Source: Gemmatimonadota bacterium
Lineage (GTDB): Bacteria; Gemmatimonadota; Gemmatimonadetes; Gemmatimonadales; GWC2-71-9
Direction: 5' to 3'
Length of the DNA: 64,000 nt
NCBI GenBank assembly: GCA_040388535.1
Contig: JAZKBR010000008.1
Coordinates: 158,524-222,523 of the forward strand
Made by a program: the position numbers and the translations under genes. Shown in pieces: positions 15,304 to 25,350 of the stretch (position 1 is the stretch's first letter; the number at the start of each line of letters is the position of its first letter). The notes under the pieces were generated by a model. That model had not been told where the DNA came from. It ran no database searches and worked only from the letters and a program-made list of their open reading frames with translations.

Positions 15304-16362
15304 ATGGCTCTCCTGACTCCCAAGGCGCTCCGCCGCGGCTTCTCCCTCTTCGTCCTGATCTCCCTGGTGGGTTACGTCGCCGTGCTGGTCTATGGTGACG
15401 ATGGGGCAGGATTCGTCCGTTCGCTCAGCGGAATTCACTGGAGCTGGGTGCTGGTCGGGCTGGGGCTCGCGTCGATGGACTGGCTCGGGGGCGGGTTGCG
15501 GCTCTGGATCCTGGCGCGCGAGGTCCACGAACGGCCGCCATTCTGGGGAATGGTCATCGCCGGCGGGATGGGTGCGTGGGGTGCCTACGTCACACCGCTT
15601 CAGGCTGGGGCCTCGCCGATGATGGTGTACGCCATGAAGCGCGCCGGTGTCCCGGTCGCGAAGGCGATGACCATCACGCTGATGTCGTTCATCGCCACCG
15701 TGATCTTCTTCGCCGTCAGCGGTCCGCTGGCACTCCTCCTCGGCGCCGGCAAATCGCTCGGCGGCCGCGGCGATGTGCTCGGGCTTTCCCTGCTCGACCT
15801 GTTCAAGGGAAGCATGGGGATCTTCGCGTTCCTCGGGGTGCTGCTGCTGGTCGTGCTGATCGCGCCGAAGTTCATTTCGGCAATGGTGCATCGCATCGCC
15901 GGTGCGCTCGGCAACCGGAGCGCCCGCGTCGCCGCGCGACTCGAGTCGCTGCACGCCGGGATCGATACCGCACACGCGAGCATGAAGGTGTTCAACACGC
16001 CGCGTGGCTGGCTATCGCTCTTCTGGGCCACCATCGTGTCGGGCCCGAGCCACGCGAACAAGTTGCTCGCCGGCTACGTCGCCTTGCGCGTCGTCGGCAT
16101 CGAGGCGCAGTTCGTCGATGTGCTGCTGCTTCAGACGCTGATCACCTTCCTGCTCTACTTCGCGCCGACGCCCGGTGCCTCCGGCATTGCTGAAGTGCTG
16201 TCGGCGGCGGTGATGTCGCTCTACCTGCCGCGCGAACTCACGCCGCTCTATACCCTCGTGTGGCGCTCCATCCTGAGCTGGTTCACCATCGCCTTCGGTT
16301 TCATGGTCTTCTCGACCTGGGTCCGCAGCGGGGTGAAGGAGATCGAGGTCGACGCGACGTGA
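15304..16362 (+). CDS. Lysylphosphatidylglycerol synthase TM region/UPF0104 family membrane protein
   Basis: The 352-residue protein is largely hydrophobic, with about eight predicted membrane segments and the family pattern GGMGAWGAYVTPLQAGASPMMVYAMKRAG (near residues 84-112) and FAPTPGASGIAEV near 285. These are hallmarks of the flippase-like domain found in MprF and in stand-alone YbhN-type proteins, which move or sense lipids; no catalytic synthase domain is attached. It overlaps the following ABC exporter by GTGA, which suggests a joint role in envelope lipid or glycolipid handling. Confidence 0.8.
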   Translation: MALLTPKALRRGFSLFVLISLVGYVAVLVYGDDGAGFVRSLSGIHWSWVLVGLGLASMDWLGGGLRLWILAREVHERPPFWGMVIAGGMGAWGAYVTPLQAGASPMMVYAMKRAGVPVAKAMTITLMSFIATVIFFAVSGPLALLLGAGKSLGGRGDVLGLSLLDLFKGSMGIFAFLGVLLLVVLIAPKFISAMVHRIAGALGNRSARVAARLESLHAGIDTAHASMKVFNTPRGWLSLFWATIVSGPSHANKLLAGYVALRVVGIEAQFVDVLLLQTLITFLLYFAPTPGASGIAEVLSAAVMSLYLPRELTPLYTLVWRSILSWFTIAFGFMVFSTWVRSGVKEIEVDAT

Positions 16363-18149
16363 GCGGCGTGGCCGCTGACGAGCCGGTTCTCGGAGCCGCC
16401 GATCCCCAGATGGGTCGGCGGCTCCTCGGCTACGTGCGCCCCTACCGTGCGGGGGTTGCCGCCGCCGTGGGGCTGTTGCTGGTGGATGCGGCGCTTGCCC
16501 TGGTGAGCCCGGCGCTCACGCGGCGAGCGCTCGATGTGGTGATCCCGGCCAAAGACAGTGCGATGTTGTTCACGCTGGGCGGGCTCTTTCTCGCGGCGTT
16601 GCTGGTTGGTTTTGTTGCCGAGTACGTCCAGACCGTGGTGACGACCTGGGTCGGTCAGCGAGTGATGTCGGATCTGCGGCGACAGGTGTTCGAGAAGCTG
16701 CAGCGACTCAACGTGTCGTTCTTCGATCACCAGCCGGTGGGCCGTCTGGTGACGCGCGTCACCTCCGATGTCGAGACCCTCAACGAGCTCTTCACCTCTG
16801 GCGTCGTCACGGTGATCGGCGACATCGCGACGCTCCTCGCCATCAGCGGGATGATGCTGGCCATCAACTGGCGGATGGCGCTGGTGGCCTTTGCCGTGCT
16901 GCCGCTGATGGGGATCGTGGTGGCCATCTTCCGGAAGTCGATGCGCGAGGCGTTTCGCGATATTCGCGGCGCCGTCGCCCGGATGAATGGATTCCTCCAG
17001 GAGCACCTCTCCGGCGTGCGTGTGGTGCAGCTCTTCGATCGCGAGGCCGCCATCGGGGCCGCTTTTGCGGAGACGAACCGGGCTCATCGTGATGCCCAGC
17101 TCCGCTCGATCCATCTCTACGCGCTCTTCTTTCCGGTGGTCGAAGTGCTCACCGCCACTGCCGTGGCACTGCTCCTCTGGTACGGTGGGCTCCGTTCGAT
17201 CGGTGGCTTCCTCACGGTGGGCACTCTCGCGGCGTTCATCCAGCTGGTCCGCCGCTTCTTCCAGCCGTTGCAGGACCTGTCGGAAAAATTCAACCTGCTG
17301 CAGAGCGCCATGGCGAGCGGTGAGCGGCTCTTCCGACTGCTCGATTCCCCGATCGAGGTGCCCGAACCGGTGCACCCGGTAGCATTTCCGGTCCCGGCCC
17401 GCGGTGAAGTGGTCTTCGAGGATGTCTGGTTCCGCTACTCCGATGACGCATCCTATGCACTCTCCGGGGTTTCCTTCCGGGTTGCCCCGGGCGAAACGGT
17501 GGCACTTGTGGGGCACACCGGTGCTGGCAAGAGCACGGTGCTCTCCCTCCTGCTGCGCTTTTATGCGCCGACACGGGGTCGCATTCTCGTCGATGGCGTG
17601 GACATTGCCGAGGTGGACACGGGGGAATTGCGGCGGAGGATCGGGTTTGTGCCCCAGGACCTGTTTCTGTTCCGGGGGGATCTCGAGCGGAATCTTCGGC
17701 TCGATCGCGATCTCGAACCGGCCGCAGTGCAGGGGGCGCTGGCGGCGGTGGGCGCTGACGGGCTGATGGAGCGGCTCCCGGGCGGCCTCGCTCATGTCGT
17801 GGCGGAGCGTGGCCGATCATTGTCGGTGGGCGAGCGGCAGCTGTTGTCGTTCGCGCGGGCGCTGGCCGGGTCACCGCCGATTCTGGTACTCGACGAGGCG
17901 ACCAGTGCGGTCGACCCCGAGTCGGAGGGGAAGATCCAATCGGCGCTCGCTACGTTGCGGCAGGGGCGGACGGCCCTGGTGGTGGCGCATCGTCTGGGGA
18001 CGGTCCTCGATGCCGACCGGATCCTGGTATTTCACCACGGCGAGCTGCGAGAGATGGGGTCGCACGCCGAGCTGATGGCGGCACGGGGGCTGTACGAACG
18101 GCTCGTCCGGCTGCAACGAGGGGAGGTCCCGCGAAAGGGCGTCGGCTGA
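16359..18149 (+). CDS. ABC transporter, fused permease and ATPase (exporter type)
   Basis: The 596-residue half-transporter has an N-terminal six-helix membrane domain (about 20-310) and a C-terminal nucleotide-binding domain. Motifs: Walker A GHTGAGKST near 385, Q-loop FVPQDLFLF, signature LSVGERQLLSFARAL, Walker B ILVLDEATSAVD and switch His in VVAHRLGT. The signature has SVGE instead of SGGQ, as in MdlB-like exporters. It would homodimerise to export a lipid, drug or peptide. The GTG start at 16359 overlaps the upstream stop; ATG 16410 is an alternative. Confidence 0.88.
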   Translation: MSGVAADEPVLGAADPQMGRRLLGYVRPYRAGVAAAVGLLLVDAALALVSPALTRRALDVVIPAKDSAMLFTLGGLFLAALLVGFVAEYVQTVVTTWVGQRVMSDLRRQVFEKLQRLNVSFFDHQPVGRLVTRVTSDVETLNELFTSGVVTVIGDIATLLAISGMMLAINWRMALVAFAVLPLMGIVVAIFRKSMREAFRDIRGAVARMNGFLQEHLSGVRVVQLFDREAAIGAAFAETNRAHRDAQLRSIHLYALFFPVVEVLTATAVALLLWYGGLRSIGGFLTVGTLAAFIQLVRRFFQPLQDLSEKFNLLQSAMASGERLFRLLDSPIEVPEPVHPVAFPVPARGEVVFEDVWFRYSDDASYALSGVSFRVAPGETVALVGHTGAGKSTVLSLLLRFYAPTRGRILVDGVDIAEVDTGELRRRIGFVPQDLFLFRGDLERNLRLDRDLEPAAVQGALAAVGADGLMERLPGGLAHVVAERGRSLSVGERQLLSFARALAGSPPILVLDEATSAVDPESEGKIQSALATLRQGRTALVVAHRLGTVLDADRILVFHHGELREMGSHAELMAARGLYERLVRLQRGEVPRKGVG

Positions 18150-18155
18150 TTTCGC

Positions 18156-18187
18156 TTGCCCCCCTCCCCGGGCGTCGGATAGCTTTC
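18156..18187 (+). promoter_or_regulatory. Candidate promoter of the FHA-PP2C operon
   Basis: TTGCCC (18156-18161), 18-nt spacer, TAGCTTTC (18180-18187), 28 nt before the ATG at 18216. Confidence 0.35.
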
Positions 18188-18215
18188 CCGACCCCCAACC
18201 GATCAACCCTAGGCG

Positions 18216-18869
18216 ATGGAGTCCACCCTGGACGGAATACTGCTGCACGACCCCAGCTCTGGCACGCTGGTGCCGGCGATGGGGGATGAGGCAGGACCCG
18301 TGCTGGCTGTGCTTTTCGTCCGATCGGGCGTCGGTGGGGTCGAGCGTTTTCCGGTGCGGTCCACGACGGCCCGGCTCGGTCGCGCGCCCGACAACGACGT
18401 CGTGCTGGTGGCGCCCTCTGTGGCCCCGGAGCACGCCGAATTGTGGTTGAGGGGCGGTCTCTGGTCGCTTCGCGACCTCGGATCGACTGGTGGGTCGCTG
18501 GTGGACGGCGCGGCCGTCGCAGGGGCGGCATTGCTTGCCCCAGGCTCCGAGATCCAGCTGGGCGAAGTTCGTCTGGCGTTCGACCCCCAGGATCGCTGGG
18601 AAGATTCGCCGGCTGAGGTCGCCATCGAAGCCCCCGAGCCGGTACCTGAGGTTGAAGAAGTGCCGCCGCTGGAATCCGTCGTGCTCGACCCGGCCCGGTT
18701 CGTTGATGAGGTGGAGCCGACCGAGCGCATCCGGCGGTTCCATGAGGCGTCGACGCCATTCCTGGTGATGCCTGAGTCCGAAGCTCCTTCTCGTCGCGTA
18801 TGGTTCATTGCGGCCGTTGCCGTGGTCGCCATCGTCGCCGTCGCCTACTTCCTTCTCCAGGCCCGCTGA
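18216..18869 (+). CDS. FHA-domain protein with C-terminal membrane anchor
   Basis: The 217-residue protein has an N-terminal FHA fold (about 28-118): TARLGRAPDNDVVL carries the conserved Gly-Arg pair, and APSVAPEHAELWL plus DLGSTGGSLVDG carry the conserved Ser/His and Asn/Gly-type positions. FHA domains bind phosphothreonine. An acidic, Pro-rich linker (about 125-190) leads to one membrane segment (about 193-213, VWFIAAVAVVAIVAVAYFLL), giving a cytoplasmic FHA head. The canonical Asn after GST (GSTNG) is replaced by Gly (GSTGG), so phosphopeptide binding may be altered. The next gene, a PP2C phosphatase, starts directly after its stop. Confidence 0.85.
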   Translation: MESTLDGILLHDPSSGTLVPAMGDEAGPVLAVLFVRSGVGGVERFPVRSTTARLGRAPDNDVVLVAPSVAPEHAELWLRGGLWSLRDLGSTGGSLVDGAAVAGAALLAPGSEIQLGEVRLAFDPQDRWEDSPAEVAIEAPEPVPEVEEVPPLESVVLDPARFVDEVEPTERIRRFHEASTPFLVMPESEAPSRRVWFIAAVAVVAIVAVAYFLLQAR

Positions 18870-19637
<768 letters not shown>

Positions 19638-19645
19638 TAACGCCG

Positions 19646-19663
19646 GGGTCGCGCCCGCGACCC
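19646..19663 (+). terminator. Hairpin after the PP2C gene
   Basis: Stem GGGTCGC/GCGACCC with loop GCCC, 8 nt after the stop codon. There is no T-run, so it is a weak or factor-dependent terminator at best. Confidence 0.4.
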
Positions 19664-19733
19664 TGATGCACCGATTCCGGGCGGCACCGCGCACGAGGAA
19701 GTAGAATCTTCTTCTCCTTGCCTGGAACGCCCC

Positions 19734-20873
19734 ATGCCCCGGTTCCCACGTCCCGTCCGGTTCATCTCCGCAATGGCACCCTTGCTCGCCATTGCGTCAC
19801 TGGCCGCGTTTCGCGCCCGCTCCTCTCCCGAGGCGGAGTTTGTTGCGATGGTGAAGGCGTACCTTGCCCTCGGCGGACCGCCGGGCTGGGACATGCTCGA
19901 GAAACTCCCGGCCATCACCTGGGCTCCGCTGCCACCCACCGCGCTCACCAATTGCCTCCCCGACGGTGGCTGCTTCGCGCGGCAGGGGAAGGCGACGCTT
20001 GCCGGGAGGCCGCTCGCGGTGGTCGCGACGGGCGCGCGGTCGATGGTGATGAACATCTATTTCCGGAACAGCGGGGCGCCTTTTGGCGAGGCCGCGATTG
20101 TCGCCGCCTTGAAGGCGGCTTCACTCAATCCATCGCTCGCGCGCTGTCCAGTGAACGGAGCCGCCGGAAGCACCAACTGGTATCGCCTGACCGGCCCCGG
20201 TTACCTCTCGGTGCAGGGCGCGGTTGCGGGCCGGCCGGCCGAAGGGTTCGTGCTGGGGTACGGCGCCGACCTGCCGCGGTTGCAACCGAATCAGCTGGCG
20301 CTCTACAGTGAACAATGCGCGGCGGGAGCGGAGCGCACTGTGGTGTCGAGCGCGAAGCCTCATGAACTCCTGGCGCAAACCGTTGTCGCACTCCTCGCTC
20401 CTGCCACCGGATACGACTGGAAGACCCTGCCAACGCTGGTGCCGGAGATTGTCTGGGATGCGGCCGGACCGAAGAAGGTCGACCTGTCATACAAACAGGA
20501 CCCGAATCCGTCGAGCCTCAACGGCACGGTGAAGCTTGCGGGGCGGGAGTTCTCGGTAATGGCGAGTGGCAGCGCGACCCAGGTGAAGGTGCTCTACTTC
20601 GACGAGATCGGGCTGCACCCGCGTGGCGAACACATGCTCGGCGTGGTCTATCAGAAGGGAATTGCCGTACAGCTGGTCCGTTGCGGACCGGTATACACCG
20701 AGTCGACCAACAACTGGTACGCGCTCAGCAGTTCGAAAAACAGGCCAGCGAGCATCCTGCAGTCGATTCGCTACGACGGCAATCAGGTGCAGGACGCCTA
20801 CGTGCTGCGGCTCGATGGAAGTCTGCCGACCCGTGATCCGCGTGACCGGAATCCCGGCGCGGGTGGGTGCTGA
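19734..20873 (+). CDS. Exported protein of unknown function with two tandem homologous modules
   Basis: This 379-residue product has an N-terminal signal peptide or anchor (about 8-27). I do not recognise the family. It contains an internal duplication: residues 89-110 (LAGRPLAVVATG...NIYF) align with 268-289 (LAGREFSVMASG...LYF), 136-151 (LARCPV...STNWYRL) with 315-331 (LVRCGP...STNNWYAL), and 170-181 (EGFVLGYGADLP) with 354-365 (DAYVLRLDGSLP). A LEKLP/KTLP segment precedes each module at about 56 and 230. Paired cysteines in each half (74, 80, 138, 195; 317, 379) suggest disulfides in the periplasm. No Shine-Dalgarno sequence is obvious. Its function cannot be inferred from neighbours. Confidence 0.7.
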   Translation: MPRFPRPVRFISAMAPLLAIASLAAFRARSSPEAEFVAMVKAYLALGGPPGWDMLEKLPAITWAPLPPTALTNCLPDGGCFARQGKATLAGRPLAVVATGARSMVMNIYFRNSGAPFGEAAIVAALKAASLNPSLARCPVNGAAGSTNWYRLTGPGYLSVQGAVAGRPAEGFVLGYGADLPRLQPNQLALYSEQCAAGAERTVVSSAKPHELLAQTVVALLAPATGYDWKTLPTLVPEIVWDAAGPKKVDLSYKQDPNPSSLNGTVKLAGREFSVMASGSATQVKVLYFDEIGLHPRGEHMLGVVYQKGIAVQLVRCGPVYTESTNNWYALSSSKNRPASILQSIRYDGNQVQDAYVLRLDGSLPTRDPRDRNPGAGGC

Positions 20874-20880
20874 GGCCGGG

Positions 20881-21942
20881 CTAGTTCAGCAGGTCGGCGA
20901 GCAGGTAGAGCCGGCCATCGGTTTTCCGCACTACCACCCGTGTCCTGTCGGGTGAGAGCCGCGCAACTTCCGGGACAGCGCGCCCGATAAAGGTCTGCAG
21001 GATCGACGCCTGACCAGTGGCGAGCGAGATGCGCCAGATATTGCTCGAGGCGACGCTGCCCCCCCCCGCCTCTCGGGTGACGACCAGACAGAGTTCCTGC
21101 TGACAGCTGAGACTTACGACGGCCCGTGATGGCGCGAATGGCAGGGTGTCGACGATGCGCTCCGGGCCGCCAGCAACCGGCAGGGCAACGATCACATTTC
21201 CCGGCTTGTCATACACGATGGTGCTGCCTCCCTCGGCCGATGCGAAGCGCCCGATGGCGGCGGTGCCGGGGATGATGGTGAGCAACGTGGTGTCGCGCGA
21301 AATGACCCCGTGCGTGATGCCGAACGGCGTCAACAGCGAATCGGGGCGGAGATAGTAGGCGCGCGCAATGAAAGCACCCGATCCGGCCCACTGCAGGTCG
21401 GTGAGCCAGTTGATCTGATCGGGCGTCACGGTGGGATGGCCATTGTCGTCGCGGTAGAGCCGCAGGAGGTGCCTGCGCTGGGCGTACGGTGCGTGTCGGG
21501 AACCGAGCCAGAGTTCGGCCTCGGTGCCTACCGGAAAAAAGAAGCCTGGGCGCTGGTGGGTTTGCATGTAGAGCAACTCTCCCATCCCGCCTACGGCCGC
21601 GCTGACAAACACATCGTTGGAATCGCGATAGTGGGTCAGGGTCCGGTCACACAACTGCCAGATCATGCTTCCGCCGGCCGCGGGAATGAGCCCGAGACAG
21701 TTGTCGAGCGGATCCTTGCGTCCGACGCCAACGAGTAGCGGGAGGTCGTAACTCTCGTTCGGTCGGGGCATGAGGAGCAGCACGCCAGAGCCGTCACCCG
21801 CCCAATCAAAATCTCCGTAGGCCCCGACGGTGAGTTGACCATCGGCGTTCAGGGGGCCATCGGCGCGACCCGACGTGCCGACGAACGGTTCTGAGTGTCC
21901 GCATGCTGCAAGCGCGATCGCCAGCAGGAAGGTCCGTCGCAT
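20881..21942 (-). CDS. Lipoprotein, probable beta-propeller
   Basis: The 353-residue product begins MRRTFLLAIALAACGHSE, a lipoprotein signal with lipid cysteine at about 14. The mature part is beta-rich, with repeated W/Y-containing strands and phrases such as WAGDGSGVLLL, LQWAGSGAFIARAYYL, RFASAEGGSTIVYD and NIWRISLATGQASILQ, then RLSPDRTRVVVRKTDGRLYLL. These resemble TolB/WD40-like (PD40) propeller blades. No catalytic motif is seen. It starts 15 nt after the HD-domain gene and is probably its operon partner. Confidence 0.7.
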   Translation of the reverse strand: MRRTFLLAIALAACGHSEPFVGTSGRADGPLNADGQLTVGAYGDFDWAGDGSGVLLLMPRPNESYDLPLLVGVGRKDPLDNCLGLIPAAGGSMIWQLCDRTLTHYRDSNDVFVSAAVGGMGELLYMQTHQRPGFFFPVGTEAELWLGSRHAPYAQRRHLLRLYRDDNGHPTVTPDQINWLTDLQWAGSGAFIARAYYLRPDSLLTPFGITHGVISRDTTLLTIIPGTAAIGRFASAEGGSTIVYDKPGNVIVALPVAGGPERIVDTLPFAPSRAVVSLSCQQELCLVVTREAGGGSVASSNIWRISLATGQASILQTFIGRAVPEVARLSPDRTRVVVRKTDGRLYLLADLLN

Positions 21943-21957
21943 CCGACGCTCGAACGT

Positions 21958-23193
21958 TCAGGAGGGGGTGAGCAACTCGCGGGGAATGCCGTCGAGCTTG
22001 CGCGGTTCACTCGTGAAGATTCGCAGCCGACGCGCCGTGCGATAGAGTTCGTCGGCGACGCGGGGCAGGCCGAGCTGCCCGCTGCGTCCCTCATCGGTGA
22101 GGCGCTCGACCGTGCCTCCGCGCGTCAGCAAGGGCAGATCTACCTCGAGCATGTTGGCACGCTCGGGGTAATCGATGAGCACACCGCCGTTGGGCAGTTT
22201 CAGCGCGCGCGCGAGCGCATCCTCCGCCTCGGCCAGCCGCACCGGATCGTTCCAGAGCCAGTCGGGGAGATCCGCTGGCACCGCAGTGGCCGGGAGATCG
22301 AGCGCGCGCTTGTAGAGGCGCCGCTCGTGTACACCCCGCGCGAGGCCGGTCGGGTCGAGTTCGAGCAGCAGGGTCGTGAGTGTGCCGTCGGTCGCGTCGG
22401 CCACCGTGGCGACATCGAGCGCGCCAGTGGCAACGGTGGCGCGCACGGCGCGCTTGAACATGCAGGTCGCCGAGCGCACCGCGTGATGCCAGTAGACGTT
22501 GCGATACATCTGGTACTTGGCGAAGAGGAGTGATTCCAGTGCGCTGGTTCCCTTTTCCTGCACGCCGACTTCGCGGCCCCCTGTTGCGTTATCCAGGAGC
22601 GAGATCGAGGCGAGCAGGCGATCGACATCGACTTGTCCATAGGGCACCCCGCACATCCGCGCATCGCGACTGAGATAATCGATCTTGTCGAGATCAATCG
22701 AGCCGGAGATCAACCCCCCGAGCGGCGAATCGCTGGTGCCCTGAATCAAGGCGGCGATGGCATCGATGAGCGGCTCGCCACCCAGAGAGCGCAGCACCTC
22801 ACCGAGCTCACCGGTGCGAAGACGTGCCGCGCCAAGACTCTCGTGATGCGTGAAGCCGGCTTCTTCGAGCGCGTGCGAGAAGGGATAGTGACCGATGTCG
22901 TGCAACAAGGCGGCGAGGCGGACCGCGAGCCGCGCTTCTTCGTCGATGCCGTCGAGATCCCCGCGCTCATTGAGCGATGCGAGCGCGCGGCGCGTGAGAT
23001 GGTAGGCGCCGAGCGCGTGTTCGAAGCGCGAATGGGTGGCGCCGGGGTAGACGAGGAAGGCGTGGCCGAGCTGGCGAATGTGACGGAGGCGCTGCACCGT
23101 GGGCGTGTCGAGCGCCGCGACGGCGGCGGGCTCAAGACGGATGTTGTCCCAGAGCGGATCGCGGATGATTTCGGGTGCCTGGCGTGGGAGCAC
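21958..23193 (-). CDS. HD-domain phosphohydrolase (YwfO/SAMHD1-like)
   Basis: The 411-residue protein has the HD superfamily metal centre: THSRFEHALG at about 53-62, and LLHDIGHYPFSHALE with His98-Asp99, plus a downstream SGSIDLDKIDYLSRDARM segment that carries a third Asp ligand. This layout is typical of dNTP triphosphohydrolase-like proteins related to SAMHD1 and Bacillus YwfO. The substrate is therefore probably a nucleoside triphosphate, but this is inferred. GTG at 23193 is chosen because GAGGGG lies just upstream; the open frame to 23394 lacks conservation signs. The lipoprotein gene follows. Confidence 0.85.
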   Translation of the reverse strand: MLPRQAPEIIRDPLWDNIRLEPAAVAALDTPTVQRLRHIRQLGHAFLVYPGATHSRFEHALGAYHLTRRALASLNERGDLDGIDEEARLAVRLAALLHDIGHYPFSHALEEAGFTHHESLGAARLRTGELGEVLRSLGGEPLIDAIAALIQGTSDSPLGGLISGSIDLDKIDYLSRDARMCGVPYGQVDVDRLLASISLLDNATGGREVGVQEKGTSALESLLFAKYQMYRNVYWHHAVRSATCMFKRAVRATVATGALDVATVADATDGTLTTLLLELDPTGLARGVHERRLYKRALDLPATAVPADLPDWLWNDPVRLAEAEDALARALKLPNGGVLIDYPERANMLEVDLPLLTRGGTVERLTDEGRSGQLGLPRVADELYRTARRLRIFTSEPRKLDGIPRELLTPS

Positions 23194-23391
23194 GGGTCCC
23201 CTCGGTGTGGTTTCGCGCTGTCGGAGTCGGGCCACACTCTGGCGATGCGAGCCACGATAGCTGGTCCGGCCGTGAAACTGCAAAGCAATATACTGCAATG
23301 CGTTACCTCTGGTGGCCGGCAGCAGTTGTCGACGGGGAGAACTACACTTCACCAGAGACCCGTGCGGTGCACCCCGAGTCACTTCAAAGCC

Positions 23392-23427
23392 CAACGGGGG
23401 GCGAGCCGATTGGCTCGCCCCCCGTTG
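23392..23427 (-). terminator. Terminator of pckG
   Basis: A perfect 16-bp stem, CAACGGGGGGCGAGCC (23392-23407) with GGCTCGCCCCCCGTTG (23412-23427), loop GATT. It is 28 nt beyond the pckG stop and is followed in that direction by GGCTTT. It can also block transcription in the other direction. Confidence 0.8.
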
Positions 23428-23454
23428 TTTGTGCCGTCAATCTCGTGGCACCGC

Positions 23455-25317
23455 CTAGACCGTTTCGGCCTCGAGTCGCCAGGTCTCCGGCGAACGCCAG
23501 AGGGCCGAGAGAATCAGTTCACGCATGTACATGAACTCCTGCGGCAGGCGATCGTAGAGTTTCTCGAACAACTCGCGGTGCGACAGCAGTTCCGACTTCC
23601 ACTGCTCTCGATCGACTTCCATCAGGGCGAGGAAGGTCTCCTTGGGGAAGGCCATGCCGTCCCAGCGGAGGTCTTCGTAGCGTGGCATCCAGCCGATCGG
23701 TGATTCGATCCCGCTTGCCCGCCCGCGCACCCGGTTCACCACCCATTCGAGCACGCGCATATTCTGCGAGTAGCCGGGCCAGATGAACTTGCCGTTGCCG
23801 TCCTTGCGGAACCAGTTGACACAGAAGACGCGCGGCGGCTCGCTCAGGCCGCGGCCCATCTGCAGCCAGTGATTGAAGTAGTCACCCATGTGATAGCCGC
23901 AGAACGGCAGCATTGCGAACGGATCGCGACGCACCTGACCCGTAGCGCCAGCCGCAGCGGCCGTGGTCTCCGAACCGATGGTGGCGCCGAGATAGACGCC
24001 GAAGTTCCAGTTGAAGGCCTGGTAGACGAGCGGCACTGTGGTCGCGCGGCGGCCGCCGTAGATGAAGGCCGAGATCGGCACACCAGCAGTGTCTTCCCAC
24101 GCGGCATCAATCGACGGACACTGCGACGCCGGCGCGGTGAAGCGCGCATTCGGGTGCGACGACGGGCGCCCGGCGTCAGGCGTCCACTCCTTCCCCTGCC
24201 AGTCGGTGAGCTTTGCGGGCGGCTCCTTGGTGAGCCCTTCCCACCAGACATCGCCATCCGGAGTGAGTGCGACGTTGGTGAAGATCGCGTTCTTCTCCAT
24301 CGTCTTCATCGCGTTGGGGTTGGTCTCCCACGACGTGCCCGGTGCCACGCCGAAGTAGCCGGCCTCGGGATTGATCGCGTGCAGCCGGCCGTCGGTGCCG
24401 GGGCGAATCCAGGCGATGTCATCGCCTACCGTGGTGACCTTCCACCCGGCGTAGCCCTCGGGCGGGATCAGCATCGCGAAGTTGGTCTTGCCGCACGCGC
24501 TCGGGAAACCCGCCGCGACATAGGTCTTCTCGCCCTTGGGATCTTCGACGCCGAGGATCAGGGTGTGCTCGGCCATCCAGCCATCATCGCGGCCCATCAC
24601 CGAGGCGATGCGCAGCGCGAAACACTTCTTGCCCAGGAGCGCGTTGCCACCATAGCCGGAACCGTAGCTCCAGATCTGGCGATCCTCCGGGAAATGCACG
24701 ATGTACTTCTTCTCGGCGTTGCAGGGCCACTTCACGTCGGCCTCGCCCGGTGCGAGTGGCTTGCCGACCGAGTGCACGCAGGGCACGAAGTCACCACCAT
24801 CCAGCGACTCGACCACGGCGCGCCCCATGCGGGTCATGATCCGCATGTTGACCACCACGTAGGGCGAGTCGGAAAGCTCGACGCCGATATGGGACAGCGG
24901 TGAGCCGATCGGGCCCATCGAGAACGGCACCACGTACATGGTGCGGCCACGCATCGCGCCGTCGAACAGCCCGGTGAGGGTATCGAGCATCTCGCGCGGG
25001 TCGACCCAGTTGTTGGTCGGGCCGGCGTCCTGCTTGCGGTGCGAGCAGATGTAGGTGCGGTCTTCCACGCGGGCCACATCGCCCGGGTCGGAGCAGGCGA
25101 GGAACGAATTGGGGCGCTTCGACTCGTTCAGCCGCACGAAGGTGCCGCTGGCGACCATCTGTTCGCAGAGGGCGTCGTATTCCACCTGGGAACCGTCGCA
25201 CCAGTGAATCGCATCGGGACGGGTGAGCGTCGCGATCTCCTGCACCCAGGCGACGAGCTTGGGATGCTTGACCCAGGAAGGTGCGGCGACGTCCAGCGGC
25301 GTGGTCGAGGCGGTCAT
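23455..25317 (-). CDS. pckG: Phosphoenolpyruvate carboxykinase (GTP)
   Basis: This 620-residue cytoplasmic enzyme interconverts oxaloacetate and phosphoenolpyruvate using GTP, the first committed step of gluconeogenesis. The kinase P-loop is FPSACGKTN near 268-276; other markers are [39 protein letters not shown], and the guanine-binding [21 protein letters not shown] near the C-terminus. Length fits the GTP-type family (about 600-620). The ATG at 25317 is chosen over 25341 because GGAG lies about 8 nt upstream. It is monocistronic with its own terminator. Confidence 0.97.
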   Translation of the reverse strand: MTASTTPLDVAAPSWVKHPKLVAWVQEIATLTRPDAIHWCDGSQVEYDALCEQMVASGTFVRLNESKRPNSFLACSDPGDVARVEDRTYICSHRKQDAGPTNNWVDPREMLDTLTGLFDGAMRGRTMYVVPFSMGPIGSPLSHIGVELSDSPYVVVNMRIMTRMGRAVVESLDGGDFVPCVHSVGKPLAPGEADVKWPCNAEKKYIVHFPEDRQIWSYGSGYGGNALLGKKCFALRIASVMGRDDGWMAEHTLILGVEDPKGEKTYVAAGFPSACGKTNFAMLIPPEGYAGWKVTTVGDDIAWIRPGTDGRLHAINPEAGYFGVAPGTSWETNPNAMKTMEKNAIFTNVALTPDGDVWWEGLTKEPPAKLTDWQGKEWTPDAGRPSSHPNARFTAPASQCPSIDAAWEDTAGVPISAFIYGGRRATTVPLVYQAFNWNFGVYLGATIGSETTAAAAGATGQVRRDPFAMLPFCGYHMGDYFNHWLQMGRGLSEPPRVFCVNWFRKDGNGKFIWPGYSQNMRVLEWVVNRVRGRASGIESPIGWMPRYEDLRWDGMAFPKETFLALMEVDREQWKSELLSHRELFEKLYDRLPQEFMYMRELILSALWRSPETWRLEAETV

Positions 25318-25350
25318 CACGTCTCCATCAGAAGCATACAAAAGGCAGAC

